Assembly (NCBI GenBank): GCA_910589595.1
Contig: CAJUTM010000025.1
Span: forward strand, 1 to 47,873
DNA length: 47,873 nt
Source of the DNA: an uncultured Eubacterium sp.
GTDB taxonomy: Bacteria > Bacillota > Clostridia > Lachnospirales > Lachnospiraceae
Reading direction: 5' to 3'
Each line of letters begins with the position of its first letter. The first letter of the stretch is position 1. The translations under genes and the position numbers were made by a program. The notes beneath the pieces are model-generated. The model was not told the origin of the DNA, searched no databases, and saw only the letters and a program-made list of their open reading frames with translations. Below are positions 18,734 to 26,720 of the stretch, piece after piece.

Positions 18734-19504
18734 TTAATTGTTGCCGGAATTTGCATCGGCCGTCGGTTCCTGCGTCGGCTCTTTTGTCGGCTCTTTTGTC
18801 GGTTCCTGCGTTGGCTCCTTTGTCGGTGCTTCCGTCGGCACTTCTGTCGGCGCTTCTGTCGGTTGCGGCGTTTCCGGTCTCGGTGTCTTTGTCGGCTTTG
18901 GCGTCTTTGTCGGTTTCGGCTTTTTCGTCGGCTTTGGTGTCTTTGTCGGAACAGGCGTCTTCGTGTGCGGCGCTTCTGTTGGACGCGGCGTAACGGTCTC
19001 AATCGGTCTTGGTTTTTCTGTCGACAAATACATTGCATTGATATATCCTGTCGTACCGTTATACTCTACTTCCATCCATTCCTTTTTGTATAATTTATTA
19101 AACTTTAACTTCATCCCTAATGGAACTTTGGCAACGACCGCCGCTGTCAGCGAAGGTTCTGCGCGCATATTTACCGTCGCAGTCGTATATCCCTCTGTTG
19201 CCGTGGCGAGGTCATCATCAATATCCTGACCCCAATCCTCTTCGTTTTCAACCATGTTACCATCCGGCGTAGACGTCGGCTCCGGAGACTCCCTCACTGT
19301 CAGGGCGCCGTCGGTAACGGAGGAAGCATTTGCCTCCTCATCGGTAATGACGTCGCTGTCAAGATAAGTAAATGATACATAATATCCAATCCCAATTACT
19401 AATGCCAAGGAAAGTATTACGCTGATTCCAAACATTGTTGTCTCAAATACCCGATGTTCAGAACTTAACATTTTGGCAAAAAACCCTTTTTTTTCTTTCT
19501 TCAT
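18734..19504 (-). CDS. Membrane-anchored SH3 protein with Lys-Pro-Thr tail
   Basis: The 256-residue product has a cytoplasmic basic start, one membrane helix (about 20-43), an acidic Ser/Thr-rich stretch, a bacterial SH3 domain (about 103-165, with ATVNMRAEPSLTAAVVAKVPLG and GYINAMYL), and then an about 85-residue tail of PTKTPKPTK and EPTKEPTQ units. The topology puts the SH3 domain and tail outside, where SH3_3 domains usually bind peptidoglycan and Pro/Thr tails span the wall. It has its own strong promoter and lies 55 bases upstream of mutS, so mutSL are probably read from the same promoter. The functional link to mismatch repair is unclear. Confidence 0.8.
   Translation of the reverse strand: MKKEKKGFFAKMLSSEHRVFETTMFGISVILSLALVIGIGYYVSFTYLDSDVITDEEANASSVTDGALTVRESPEPTSTPDGNMVENEEDWGQDIDDDLATATEGYTTATVNMRAEPSLTAAVVAKVPLGMKLKFNKLYKKEWMEVEYNGTTGYINAMYLSTEKPRPIETVTPRPTEAPHTKTPVPTKTPKPTKKPKPTKTPKPTKTPRPETPQPTEAPTEVPTEAPTKEPTQEPTKEPTKEPTQEPTADANSGNN
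18740..18990 (-). repeat. Degenerate tandem repeat coding for KPT/EPT units
   Basis: About 250 bases are built of variants of a 9- to 12-base unit around GTCGGC plus TTTGTC on the plus strand. Read on the minus strand they give alternating Pro-Thr-Lys and Glu-Pro-Thr-Lys units. Units differ at third positions, which points to protein-level selection. Such tracts can change length by slippage. Because the repeat lacks stops in several frames it also creates long false reading frames on both strands. Confidence 0.8.
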
Positions 19505-19542
19505 TCCTATTTTACACTCCCTTACAGATAATATCTTTGTCT

Positions 19543-19571
19543 ATTATAACCATTTTGTCAAGATTTGTCTA
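19543..19571 (-). promoter_or_regulatory. Sigma-A promoter for the SH3-mutS-mutL run
   Basis: On the minus strand TAGACA, 17 bases, then a perfect TATAAT (19543-19548). A second TTGACA lies inside the spacer at unsuitable distance. The promoter faces away from lexA and its -35 is about 60 bases from the LexA box. Confidence 0.75.
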
Positions 19572-19629
19572 TTAAAACTATCAAAAATTAGATTTATCTC
19601 AATTGCGATAAATCATTCCCAAAAGCAAA

Positions 19630-19669
19630 CGAACATTTGTTTGACAAACAAACGTGTTTGTGTTACATT
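19630..19669 (+). promoter_or_regulatory. lexA promoter with overlapping LexA operator
   Basis: TTGACA (19641-19646), 17 bases, then TACATT (19664-19669) preceded by TG, an extended -10. The sequence CGAACATTTGTTTG (19630-19643) matches the Gram-positive LexA box CGAAC-N4-GTTCG at all but one base and overlaps the -35, so LexA would block its own promoter. A further near-palindrome, CAAACGTGTTTG at 19649-19660, lies in the spacer but has a 2-base rather than 4-base centre. Confidence 0.82.
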
Positions 19670-19713
19670 AATAATAGTAGCATAAATACAACAATTTTAG
19701 GAGGTTTTCATTT

Positions 19714-20328
19714 ATGGGCAGAGATACCATTTCAAAAAAACAAACAGAAATTTTAGAATATATTAAAAATCAAATTTTAGATAAAGGATATCCGCCGGCA
19801 GTTCGTGAGATATGCGCTGCCGTTCATCTGAAGTCGACATCTTCCGTCCATTCTCACTTGGAAACATTAGAAAAATTAGGATATATTCGGCGCGACCCGA
19901 CGAAGCCGCGCGCTATTGAAATTGTAGACGATGAATTTAATTTATCACGCCGTGAATTGCGCAATATTCCTCTGCTCGGTAATGTGGCAGCAGGACAACC
20001 ATTGTTTGCTGAACAAAATATCGAGAGTTATTTTCCTATGTTATCGGATGAACTCCCTGACGGTAACCTGTTCATGCTCAACGTTCGCGGCGAAAGTATG
20101 ATAAACGCAGGAATTTTTGATGGAGATAAAATTATCGTTCAGCAGACCGAAACAGCAAAAAACGGAGATATAGTAGTCGCTTTGGTAGAAGAAGCCGCCA
20201 CGGTAAAGACATACTACAAAGAAAACGGCCGCTTCCGGCTCCAACCGGAAAATGACACAATGGAGCCAATCTATGTAAATGAAGTCATTATACTAGGTAA
20301 AGTAGTCGGTCTATTCCGTTTCTTCTAA
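19714..20328 (+). CDS. lexA: SOS repressor LexA
   Basis: It represses SOS genes and self-cleaves when RecA is activated by DNA damage. The product is 204 residues: winged-helix DNA-binding domain (1-70, with SSVHSHLETLEKLG as recognition helix region), linker, and S24 peptidase. The cleavage site is A93-G94 in NVAAGQP, the nucleophile S128 in RGESM, and the general base K165 in ATVKTYY. The spacing of 35 and 72 residues from the cleavage site equals that of Escherichia coli LexA. AGGAGG is 9 bases before the ATG. It is divergent from the SH3-mutSL run and autoregulated through the overlapping operator. Confidence 0.97.
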   Translation: MGRDTISKKQTEILEYIKNQILDKGYPPAVREICAAVHLKSTSSVHSHLETLEKLGYIRRDPTKPRAIEIVDDEFNLSRRELRNIPLLGNVAAGQPLFAEQNIESYFPMLSDELPDGNLFMLNVRGESMINAGIFDGDKIIVQQTETAKNGDIVVALVEEAATVKTYYKENGRFRLQPENDTMEPIYVNEVIILGKVVGLFRFF

Positions 20329-20349
20329 GAAATCGTGTAAAAGTATGAT

Positions 20350-20391
20350 AAAGACAGAAAGACCGATGATTAAACGGTACTTTCTGTCTTT
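20350..20391. terminator. Bidirectional terminator between lexA and rsfS
   Basis: A 12-bp perfect stem (AAAGACAGAAAG with CTTTCTGTCTTT), extended by an inner ACCG/CGGT pair, is followed on the plus strand by TTTTGTATT. On the minus strand TTTATCATACTTTT follows, so it can end both transcripts. Confidence 0.85.
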
Positions 20392-20416
20392 TGTATTCCC
20401 CATATTTAGCGAAATC

Positions 20417-20770
20417 TCATAACTCTTCCCGCATAACCGCCCTGCCGTCTTTCCAGATTCTTTCCAAATCATAAAACAGACGGTCTTCTTTGGAAAAGAC
20501 GTGGACAATAACGTCGCCGTAGTCCATTAAAACCCACGATGACTTCTTATTCCCCTCAATACGCTTGCTGTTATACCCCGCCATCGTCAGTTTTTCATCT
20601 ACAAAATCAATCATGGCGTTGAGTTGGTTTTGATTACGCCCGCTGGCAATAATCAGATAATCGGCAATAACTGAAATTTCATCAATTTTTATTATCTCAA
20701 TATCTTCACCCAATTTTTCTTCCAGCGCATCATAGGCAATCTTTACTATCTCATTGGCGTTTTTTTCCAT
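20417..20770 (-). CDS. rsfS: Ribosomal silencing factor RsfS
   Basis: It binds ribosomal protein L14 and blocks subunit joining when nutrients are short. The product is 117 residues with the family core: DIEIIKIDEISVIADYLIIASG, the W-V-L-MDYGDVIVHVF segment and the YDLERIW C-terminal helix. AGAGGAAG precedes the ATG. It lies 34 bases after nadD-yqeK, the usual neighbour. Confidence 0.96.
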   Translation of the reverse strand: MEKNANEIVKIAYDALEEKLGEDIEIIKIDEISVIADYLIIASGRNQNQLNAMIDFVDEKLTMAGYNSKRIEGNKKSSWVLMDYGDVIVHVFSKEDRLFYDLERIWKDGRAVMREEL

Positions 20771-20804
20771 TATCTTCCTCTTTTCTACTCATTAAATGAA
20801 TCAA

Positions 20805-22019
20805 TTATTTTTTGTTATTTGTCTTGTCTTTATAATAACTATATGTCTGAAAGGTCAGCTCATCTATTGGTATATTTGTCCTCTGCAAATAGTTCACGGT
20901 ATTTTCCAAAGTCATAAACAACCCCCGTTCCAAATCACGGAAAGACTGTTTTCTTACTTCCGGCAGCGAATAGGGCTTACAATCGAGCTTCCTTCCCGGC
21001 TCAATATAATCCGCCACATAGAGGATTTTTTCCAATGTCGTCATCTTCGGTTTTCCGGTTGTATGACAGGCAATCGCCGAACATATTTCGTCTTTCATAC
21101 CATATCTCTGTTTTGCCAGATAAGCTCCCAATTTACCGTGAACCAGCGCCGGATTCTCCCGTTCGCATTGTGTTAAAATAACACCGTATTTATCACAAAG
21201 GTTAAGCATCTCGTTAGCCGTCAGATATTTTGCACAATCATGCAAAAGTCCTGCCTTTCTGGCTTTTTTTACTTCTTCCTCCCCCTCCATAAAGCAGGCG
21301 GCAAGATTAGCAGCCGTATCTGCAACTCCTAACGTATGCAGATACCGCTCCGGACGAAGCGTCGCCGCCAAATCGGCAAGCAATTCTTTTTCTTTCTTGG
21401 AAAAAGAATGAAAATCCGCTCCATATAACCTATGAATCCCAATATAGCGGAGTACTTTTTCCGGCACATATCCCGCCACCGATTCATGCCGCAGCAGTCT
21501 CCCGCGAATTTCTGCAGAAGAAATCGAGACCGTTGGCATACACACCGGCAAAAAATCACCATGAAACTGCTCTGACAATTCCTGACAGCGATGCGCCAGC
21601 TCCTCCTCCGACATCGTTCCGCGCGAAACGGCCAACACGGTACAAAGGCGGACAATTTCCTGCGGACAGAACCACTTATCAAAATCTTTCAGCGAGTCAC
21701 CTCCGAGAATGAAATAAAACTTTGCCTGTGGATATTCCTCTACGCATTGCGCCAATGTCTCGCACGTATACGTTGTTCCCTTGCGCTTCAGCTCCATATC
21801 AGATAAAGAAAACGGCCCGATACCATCAATTGCAAACTGTACCATGCGGCAGCGGTGTTCTTCTGAAACAATCTCATCCTCATTTTTATGCGGCGGTTTC
21901 TTCAACGGCATAAACCAGACCTCGTCCAGTTGAAACTGTTCGCAGGCAGCCTGTGCCATCATCAGATGGGCATTGTGAATCGGATTAAAAGTACCTCCCA
22001 TAATACCAATCTTTTTCAT
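20805..22019 (-). CDS. nadD: Fused NadD nicotinate-nucleotide adenylyltransferase and YqeK HD phosphohydrolase
   Basis: The 404-residue protein joins two enzymes that are separate adjacent genes in Bacillus. Residues 1 to about 200 are NadD, which makes deamido-NAD from NaMN and ATP, with GGTFNPIHNAHLM (nucleotidyltransferase GxFxPxHxxH) and the late ISSAEIRGRL motif. Residues about 210-395 are YqeK, an HD-domain symmetrical Ap4A hydrolase, with LLHDCAKY (about 253-260), HGKLGAYLA, CHTTGKPKMTTLEKILYVAD. I start at the ATG at 22019, which has AAGGAG 8 bases upstream inside the yhbY stop region; the frame is open to a GTG at 22028. The fusion is intact. Confidence 0.95.
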   Translation of the reverse strand: MKKIGIMGGTFNPIHNAHLMMAQAACEQFQLDEVWFMPLKKPPHKNEDEIVSEEHRCRMVQFAIDGIGPFSLSDMELKRKGTTYTCETLAQCVEEYPQAKFYFILGGDSLKDFDKWFCPQEIVRLCTVLAVSRGTMSEEELAHRCQELSEQFHGDFLPVCMPTVSISSAEIRGRLLRHESVAGYVPEKVLRYIGIHRLYGADFHSFSKKEKELLADLAATLRPERYLHTLGVADTAANLAACFMEGEEEVKKARKAGLLHDCAKYLTANEMLNLCDKYGVILTQCERENPALVHGKLGAYLAKQRYGMKDEICSAIACHTTGKPKMTTLEKILYVADYIEPGRKLDCKPYSLPEVRKQSFRDLERGLFMTLENTVNYLQRTNIPIDELTFQTYSYYKDKTNNKK

Positions 22020-22024
22020 AACCA

Positions 22025-22336
22025 TCACTCCTTCGCCTGTTTTGCCTTTGGCAGCTCAATGCCGTCTTTCTTCTTACGGTTGTGACGATACAGAATGATT
22101 TTCCGTCCAATCACCTGCACTACTTCAGCATGCGTACGCTCTGCCAAAAGAGCGGCGATTTCTTTTGGATTCGCGACACAATTTTTCAACACATGAATCT
22201 TAATTAACTCTCTTGCTTCCAATGCCTCGTCTACAGACTTCGTAAGTTCAGGCGTTACTACTGATTTCCCAATCTGTAATATCGAGTCCATAGTCATTGC
22301 CAAGCTTTTCAAATAGGCTCGTTGTTTACTTGTCAT
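22025..22336 (-). CDS. yhbY: YhbY-family CRM-domain RNA-binding protein
   Basis: The product is 103 residues: a single CRM domain associated with pre-50S ribosomes. Typical segments are LTSKQRAYLKSLA at the start, IGKSVVTPELTKSVDEALEARELIKI, and VVQVIGRKIILYR with the GRKIILYR end motif. GAGGAATT precedes the ATG. It sits between obgE and nadD, as in other Firmicutes. The last 15 residues form a Lys-rich tail. Confidence 0.93.
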   Translation of the reverse strand: MTSKQRAYLKSLAMTMDSILQIGKSVVTPELTKSVDEALEARELIKIHVLKNCVANPKEIAALLAERTHAEVVQVIGRKIILYRHNRKKKDGIELPKAKQAKE

Positions 22337-22383
22337 AATAATTCCTCATTTCTGAGCGATTTTTCACGCTAGTTCCTCTCGCT

Positions 22384-23697
22384 TTATTTGTAATAATCAA
22401 ATTGCCAGCCATACATCTTCACGGTATCGCCCTCTTCGATGCCAAGTTCCTCTAACTGCTCTAAAATTCCATTAGTCTTTAAGAATTTCTGGAAGAACTC
22501 AAATCCTTTCTCCGAATCCAAATTCGTATACCCAAGCATTCTCTCAATACGGGGCCCCTCTACAATATAAAGCCCGTCCTCCTCGTCGCTTTTTGTTACC
22601 GTGAACGGTTCATTGGAGAAATCCGGCATTTGCACCATATATTCTTTTTCGAATATAATTTTATCTTCTTCTGTCTCCGCTAAAAGCTGTTTTGTATAGT
22701 AGAGAAGTTCCTTTACTCCCTGTCCACTGACGGCAGAAATAGGGAAAACCCGCATTCCTTTCGGCTCAAATTCCTCTTTTATGGCTGCCAGTACCGTCTC
22801 CCCATGTTCCGTATAAGGCGATTGTCCCCCTCCGGCAAAGCAGTCAATCTTATTGGCGGCAATTACCTGTGGGCGGGCAGCTATTTGCGGGTTATAGGCT
22901 TCCAGTTCCTTTTGTATTGTTTTTATATCCTCCAGCGGGTCACGTCCCTCCGTCGAGGCGGCGTCCACCATATGAATCAACACACGGGTTCTCTCAATAT
23001 GGCGCAAAAACTCATGCCCCAGACCGACTCCCTCCGAGGCGCCCTCAATTAAACCGGGAATATCGGCAATGACAAACCCATCTGCTCCCTCCAAATCCAC
23101 TACGCCCAAATTTGGATTCAGCGTTGTAAACGGATAATTTGCAATCTTTGGCTGTGCATTGGTTACGCGGGAAAGGAAAGTAGATTTCCCTGCATTAGGA
23201 AAACCCACCAAACCAACATCGGCTATCACTTTCAATTCTAACTGCACTTCAAGCTCAATTCCCGGTTTGCCCGGCTGCGCATATTTGGGAACCTGCATTG
23301 TCGGAGTCGCATAGTGTTGATTCCCTTTGCCTCCCCGACCGCCTTGCAAGACAACTTCCCTCTTATTCTCATAAGACATATCGGTAATAATCTGTCCCGT
23401 CTCTGCCTCACGGATAATTGTCCCTGCCGGAACTTTAACAATCTTATCTTCGCCGTCTGCGCCGTGACAGCGCTTCTTTCCTCCCGGTTGCCCGTCTCCG
23501 GCAAAATAATTGCGAATATGGCGAAATTCATTCAACGTATTGAGTCCTAAATCCACTTCAAAAATGAGGTCGCCGCCGCGGCCGCCATCCCCTCCGTCCG
23601 GTCCGCCGTTCGCCACATATTTTTCCCGGCGAAAACTGACGTGACCGTCGCCTCCCTTACCGGAGCGTATTTTTATTTTCGCTCTATCTGCAAACAT
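22384..23697 (-). CDS. obgE: Obg/CgtA GTPase
   Basis: It is an essential GTPase in 50S maturation and stress response. The 437-residue protein has the glycine-rich Obg fold (1-158, with GGDGGRGGDLIFEVD), the GTPase domain with G1 GFPNAGKST (about 165-173), DIPGLIEGA (G3) and AANKIDCF (G4), and the C-terminal OCT domain ending in W-Q-F-D-Y. AAAGGAC lies upstream of the ATG. It follows rpmA, a nearly universal arrangement, though a hairpin lies between them. Confidence 0.97.
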   Translation of the reverse strand: MFADRAKIKIRSGKGGDGHVSFRREKYVANGGPDGGDGGRGGDLIFEVDLGLNTLNEFRHIRNYFAGDGQPGGKKRCHGADGEDKIVKVPAGTIIREAETGQIITDMSYENKREVVLQGGRGGKGNQHYATPTMQVPKYAQPGKPGIELEVQLELKVIADVGLVGFPNAGKSTFLSRVTNAQPKIANYPFTTLNPNLGVVDLEGADGFVIADIPGLIEGASEGVGLGHEFLRHIERTRVLIHMVDAASTEGRDPLEDIKTIQKELEAYNPQIAARPQVIAANKIDCFAGGGQSPYTEHGETVLAAIKEEFEPKGMRVFPISAVSGQGVKELLYYTKQLLAETEEDKIIFEKEYMVQMPDFSNEPFTVTKSDEEDGLYIVEGPRIERMLGYTNLDSEKGFEFFQKFLKTNGILEQLEELGIEEGDTVKMYGWQFDYYK

Positions 23698-23719
23698 ACC
23701 CTGTCCTTTCTAAAACATA

Positions 23720-23740
23720 AGGGCTGCACAAGGCAGCCCT
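23720..23740 (-). terminator. Hairpin between rpmA and obgE
   Basis: An 8-bp GC-rich stem (AGGGCTGC/GCAGCCCT) with a 5-base loop is followed on the minus strand by TTATGTTTT. It probably ends or attenuates the rplU-prp-rpmA transcript before obgE. The rest of the 111-bp gap shows nothing else clear. Confidence 0.65.
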
Positions 23741-23808
23741 GACTTATCTCTTTGATTTAGCAGGGGTCAGAAAACTTCTTCTCCCCCAACAATAAGAATA
23801 TCCAAAGA

Positions 23809-24096
23809 TTATTTGCTCTCTACCGGATATACGGAAGCCTGTTTCTTATCTCTTCCTTTTCTCTCGAAACGAAGAACACCGTCTACCAAAGCATACAGTG
23901 TATCGTCTCCGCCTTTACCAACGTTTACACCCGGATGAATCTTAGTTCCACGCTGTCTGTAAAGAATATTTCCGGCCAAAACAAACTGTCCGTCTGCTCT
24001 CTTCGCTCCCAGTCTCTTTGACTCGGAATCTCTGCCGTTCTTAGTTGAACCCATTCCCTTTTTATGAGCAAACATTTGAAGGTTCATTTGAATCAT
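23809..24096 (-). CDS. rpmA: 50S ribosomal protein L27 with Prp-cleaved leader
   Basis: The 95-residue product is near the peptidyl-transferase centre. It begins MIQMNLQMFAHKKG. In Firmicutes the first residues, ending at the NLQxF motif, are removed by the protease Prp to expose AHKKG, the functional N-terminus. The body has GSTKNGRDSESKRLGAKR and GNILYRQRGTKIHPGVNVG, clearly L27. The ATG overlaps the prp stop as ATGA. The ribosome site AGGAGG, 7 bases away, is inside prp. Confidence 0.97.
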   Translation of the reverse strand: MIQMNLQMFAHKKGMGSTKNGRDSESKRLGAKRADGQFVLAGNILYRQRGTKIHPGVNVGKGGDDTLYALVDGVLRFERKGRDKKQASVYPVESK

Positions 24097-24428
24097 GTTT
24101 TTTTCCTCCTAACGATTTCTACTGTCACATACTGCTTCCCATACGATTCTGAAATGCCATTTAAACCAATTACCATTGACTGCAACAGTAATTGAGCCTC
24201 TTCCGATGATGTCCCTTTAACACAAAAATCAAGCATTCCGCGTTCCTCTTCGCATTGCAGAGAATACACATCATCTGTCAGTTCTTCAATTGAATTAACA
24301 CAATTAATGGCTAATGCGGAAACAGCAGAACAAATAATATCTAATCCATATTGCGAATATTCTGCATGTCCCTCAATATGAAAAGCGGTTATGTTCTCTT
24401 CCTGCTTTTCTACCCTGACCTGTATCAT
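24093..24428 (-). CDS. prp: Ribosomal-processing cysteine protease Prp
   Basis: It cleaves the N-terminal leader of L27. The product is 111 residues. The catalytic pair is the His of EGHAEYSQYG and the Cys of LDIICSAVSAL, in the family pattern GHAxxxxxGxDixCaxxS. The ATG at 24428 is preferred to a TTG six bases upstream, with AAGTGA as a modest ribosome site. It lies between rplU and its substrate gene rpmA, as in other Firmicutes (ysxB). Confidence 0.95.
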   Translation of the reverse strand: MIQVRVEKQEENITAFHIEGHAEYSQYGLDIICSAVSALAINCVNSIEELTDDVYSLQCEEERGMLDFCVKGTSSEEAQLLLQSMVIGLNGISESYGKQYVTVEIVRRKKT

Positions 24429-24447
24429 AAACAATCACTTCATACTA

Positions 24448-24756
24448 TTATGCATTGATTTTATCAATCTTTACCTGCGTGTACGGCTGTCTATGACCAT
24501 TCTTTTTATGGTATCCGGTCTTTCTCTTGTATCGGTAAACAATGACTTTCTTCTCTTTTCCCTCAGCTACTACCGTTGCTTTTACGGAAGCTCCCTCTAC
24601 CGTTGGCGTACCAACTTTCACTTCCTTATCACCAACTAAAAGTACCTGTTCAAACGTTACCTCGGAGCCGGCCTCGGCACCAAGTTTCTCAACTTTAATG
24701 ACGTCGCCTTCCTGAACTTTATACTGTTTACCACCGGTTGCTATAATTGCGTACAT
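24448..24756 (-). CDS. rplU: 50S ribosomal protein L21
   Basis: The product is 102 residues starting MYAIIATGGKQYKV, the family start, and ending GHRQPYTQVKIDKI. The ATG at 24756 has AGGAGG 6 bases upstream; ten further in-frame codons upstream lie in the leader RNA and are not coding. It is the first gene of rplU-prp-rpmA. Confidence 0.97.
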   Translation of the reverse strand: MYAIIATGGKQYKVQEGDVIKVEKLGAEAGSEVTFEQVLLVGDKEVKVGTPTVEGASVKATVVAEGKEKKVIVYRYKRKTGYHKKNGHRQPYTQVKIDKINA

Positions 24757-24840
24757 ATAGCACCTCCTAATAAATTTACTCGCCAACTACGGCGTCTGCC
24801 CCGCATAAAGGCAGAACTATAACCTCGTTGTGCGGCATAC
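24757..24840 (-). ncRNA. Structured 5' leader of rplU (probable L21 leader)
   Basis: About 84 bases run from the predicted transcription start to the rplU ATG. They hold two clear stems: CTGCC/GGCAG (24796-24814) and CGCC/GGCG (24781-24794), just ahead of the ribosome site. Firmicute rplU genes often carry an autoregulatory L21 leader (an Rfam family). Identity here is by position and stems only. Confidence 0.5.
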
Positions 24841-24846
24841 TGGAAT

Positions 24847-24876
24847 AGTATAGCATTGTTACTTCCCAAATGTCAA
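24847..24876 (-). promoter_or_regulatory. Sigma-A promoter for rplU-prp-rpmA
   Basis: On the minus strand a perfect TTGACA, 18 bases, and TGCTATACT, an extended -10. It lies between the chemoreceptor stop and rplU. Confidence 0.85.
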
Positions 24877-24939
24877 GCAATTTATGGAATTAAATATCCG
24901 CTTCCGTTCTTATTATCTCTGCCTTTCCACGCAGTCATT

Positions 24940-26655
24940 TTATAACTGGAAGAAATTCATATCCTTTTCCAAATCAGTCGCCATCGCTTTCAACGTATCT
25001 GCCTTATCTGCCAATACTCCCATTGCTCCATTCAACTCCGTCATGGCAGCCATTGTTTCCTCTGTCGCCGCTACGTTTTGCTCGGATACCGCCGACAAAT
25101 TCTGAATCACATCCGTCACTTTCTCACGCGCCAAATCACAATTATCGGTATCACTCTGAATCACGCAAATCTCGTCTCTGGAAGTCTGAATACCCTTGCT
25201 GACGCCACTAAACTTCTCTTTTGTATCCTGAAGTCTTTCCTGTTGTTCAGAAATGATTTCCTGCATCTGATTCATAGCGTCGACAGTATTTTGCGACTCT
25301 CGGGCAAGGTTTTGAATGACCTGTTCAATCGATGCTGCGGAACTATTTGATTCTTCTGCCAGCTTTTGTATCTCCGAAGCCACTACGGCAAATCCTTTTC
25401 CGCTCTCGCCCGCACGTGCGGCCTCAATACTGGCGTTGAGGGAAAGCAAATTGGTTTCTTCGGCAATCGAGGAAATCATAATAATAGCTTCCTGTATCTT
25501 CGTCACGGATTCGTCCGTCAGTTTTACCTGTCTCTCGATGCGTTTTACCGCCTCGTATGTACGGTCGCTGGATTCACTCAACTCCGTAATAATCAAATCG
25601 GCTTCCGTCTTTGCCTGCTCCATCTTTTCCGATGTATCATTTAACGTATCTACTTTATTGACAATCTGTGAAATGGAATTTCCCATCTCACCTACGTTCA
25701 TTGTTGCATTTTCAATATCCTCGGCCTGAGACACGGCGCCTTGTGAAATATCATCCATCGCATGGCTGATTTCATCAACCGTTGCATTTGTCTGCCTTGC
25801 CAAATCATTCATTTCCTGTCCGGAAGAAGAAAGCATATCGGAAGACTGCTTCAAATTGCCGATAATCATACGAAGCTCTTCCATCAGCGACTGCAGCGCA
25901 TTTCCCATGACTCCGAGTTCGTCTTTTCGTTTTATAATCTTCTCGTCTACCTGTACGCGCAGGTCTCCGCGGGATAACGAGTCAAGCATGATACCTGTCT
26001 TCTGTACCGCTTTTCCAATCTTATTGGCGATAAACAAAACGACAACAGCGGCAATCAAAAACAAAAAGAGAGCAATTCCACATACGCCGATAACTTTATA
26101 ACGAATGATAGAATCTACTTTCGCCGTCGGCTTTCCAGCGAATATCATACCGACAACGGACTCGCCATTTTTTATCGGAATGTAATAAGCATAATATTTA
26201 CCATCGTTAATTGTCAGATTAGTAGCAGAATACTCTCTTCCGTTTTGAATAACCTCTGTCGTCACTTCTTCCGACGCTTTTGTACCTAAAATCCGTTTTC
26301 CCGTTTCGGCGTCAAACAGCGAAGTGGCTCTTCTTGTATCACCGAAAAACAGCGTAATCTCCACATCAGAATATTTAGCAAAACTATCGATGAGTTTTTC
26401 ATCCTTTGTCGCATTAAAGGAACCTTTCATCAACATATCGCCGTCTAACGAATAATCACCGTCACCCAGCGCGTCGTAAGCGGCGCTCACACTGTAGCAG
26501 ACATCTTTTAAGCCCGACAGGGATTCCTCTTCAAGACCGGAACTCATCGAATTAATCGCATAAATCGTAATAATTCCGGTCAAAACAATCATGGAAACAA
26601 GCGTCAACGCTAAAATCTGCACCCGAATTGTCAATCTTATCTTCTTTTTACTCAT
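24940..26655 (-). CDS. Methyl-accepting chemotaxis protein with extracellular Cache-like sensor
   Basis: The product is about 571 residues. A first membrane helix (about 12-33) and a second (about 187-210) bracket an extracellular sensor of about 150 residues that resembles a single Cache domain (VEITLFFGDTRRATSL, YYAYYIPIKNGESVVGMIFAG). A HAMP domain and the signalling coiled coil follow, with the conserved tip LNASIEAARAGESGKGFAVVA (about 402-422). The ligand is not predictable. The ATG at 26655 has GGAGGAGAAT directly upstream; a start four codons earlier overlaps that site. No che genes are nearby. Motility of this organism is suggested but not shown. Confidence 0.93.
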   Translation of the reverse strand: MSKKKIRLTIRVQILALTLVSMIVLTGIITIYAINSMSSGLEEESLSGLKDVCYSVSAAYDALGDGDYSLDGDMLMKGSFNATKDEKLIDSFAKYSDVEITLFFGDTRRATSLFDAETGKRILGTKASEEVTTEVIQNGREYSATNLTINDGKYYAYYIPIKNGESVVGMIFAGKPTAKVDSIIRYKVIGVCGIALFLFLIAAVVVLFIANKIGKAVQKTGIMLDSLSRGDLRVQVDEKIIKRKDELGVMGNALQSLMEELRMIIGNLKQSSDMLSSSGQEMNDLARQTNATVDEISHAMDDISQGAVSQAEDIENATMNVGEMGNSISQIVNKVDTLNDTSEKMEQAKTEADLIITELSESSDRTYEAVKRIERQVKLTDESVTKIQEAIIMISSIAEETNLLSLNASIEAARAGESGKGFAVVASEIQKLAEESNSSAASIEQVIQNLARESQNTVDAMNQMQEIISEQQERLQDTKEKFSGVSKGIQTSRDEICVIQSDTDNCDLAREKVTDVIQNLSAVSEQNVAATEETMAAMTELNGAMGVLADKADTLKAMATDLEKDMNFFQL

Positions 26656-26720
26656 ATTCTCCTCCATTCTGAAACATAATAACCCCTTTTCCTTTGTTTG
26701 TTGTTATTGATATACAATAT

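Noticed and set aside
18740..18990. Tandem units considered as a CRISPR array
   Set aside because: Units are short, degenerate, without spacers, in frame with the SH3 protein tail, and no cas genes are near.
18679..19038. A 120-residue Arg/Gln-rich extension of MutS
   Set aside because: It is the out-of-frame reading of the KPT repeat tract of the neighbouring SH3 gene; MutS with the 18678 start has the normal length and N-terminus.
18738..19229. A Gly/Val/Ser-rich plus-strand frame of 163 codons
   Set aside because: It is the antisense of the Pro/Thr/Lys repeat tract, with no ribosome site and no family features.
19543..19643. SOS control of the SH3-mutSL promoter by the LexA box
   Set aside because: The box is about 60 bases upstream of that promoter's -35 and overlaps only the lexA promoter; direct repression of mutSL is not supported.
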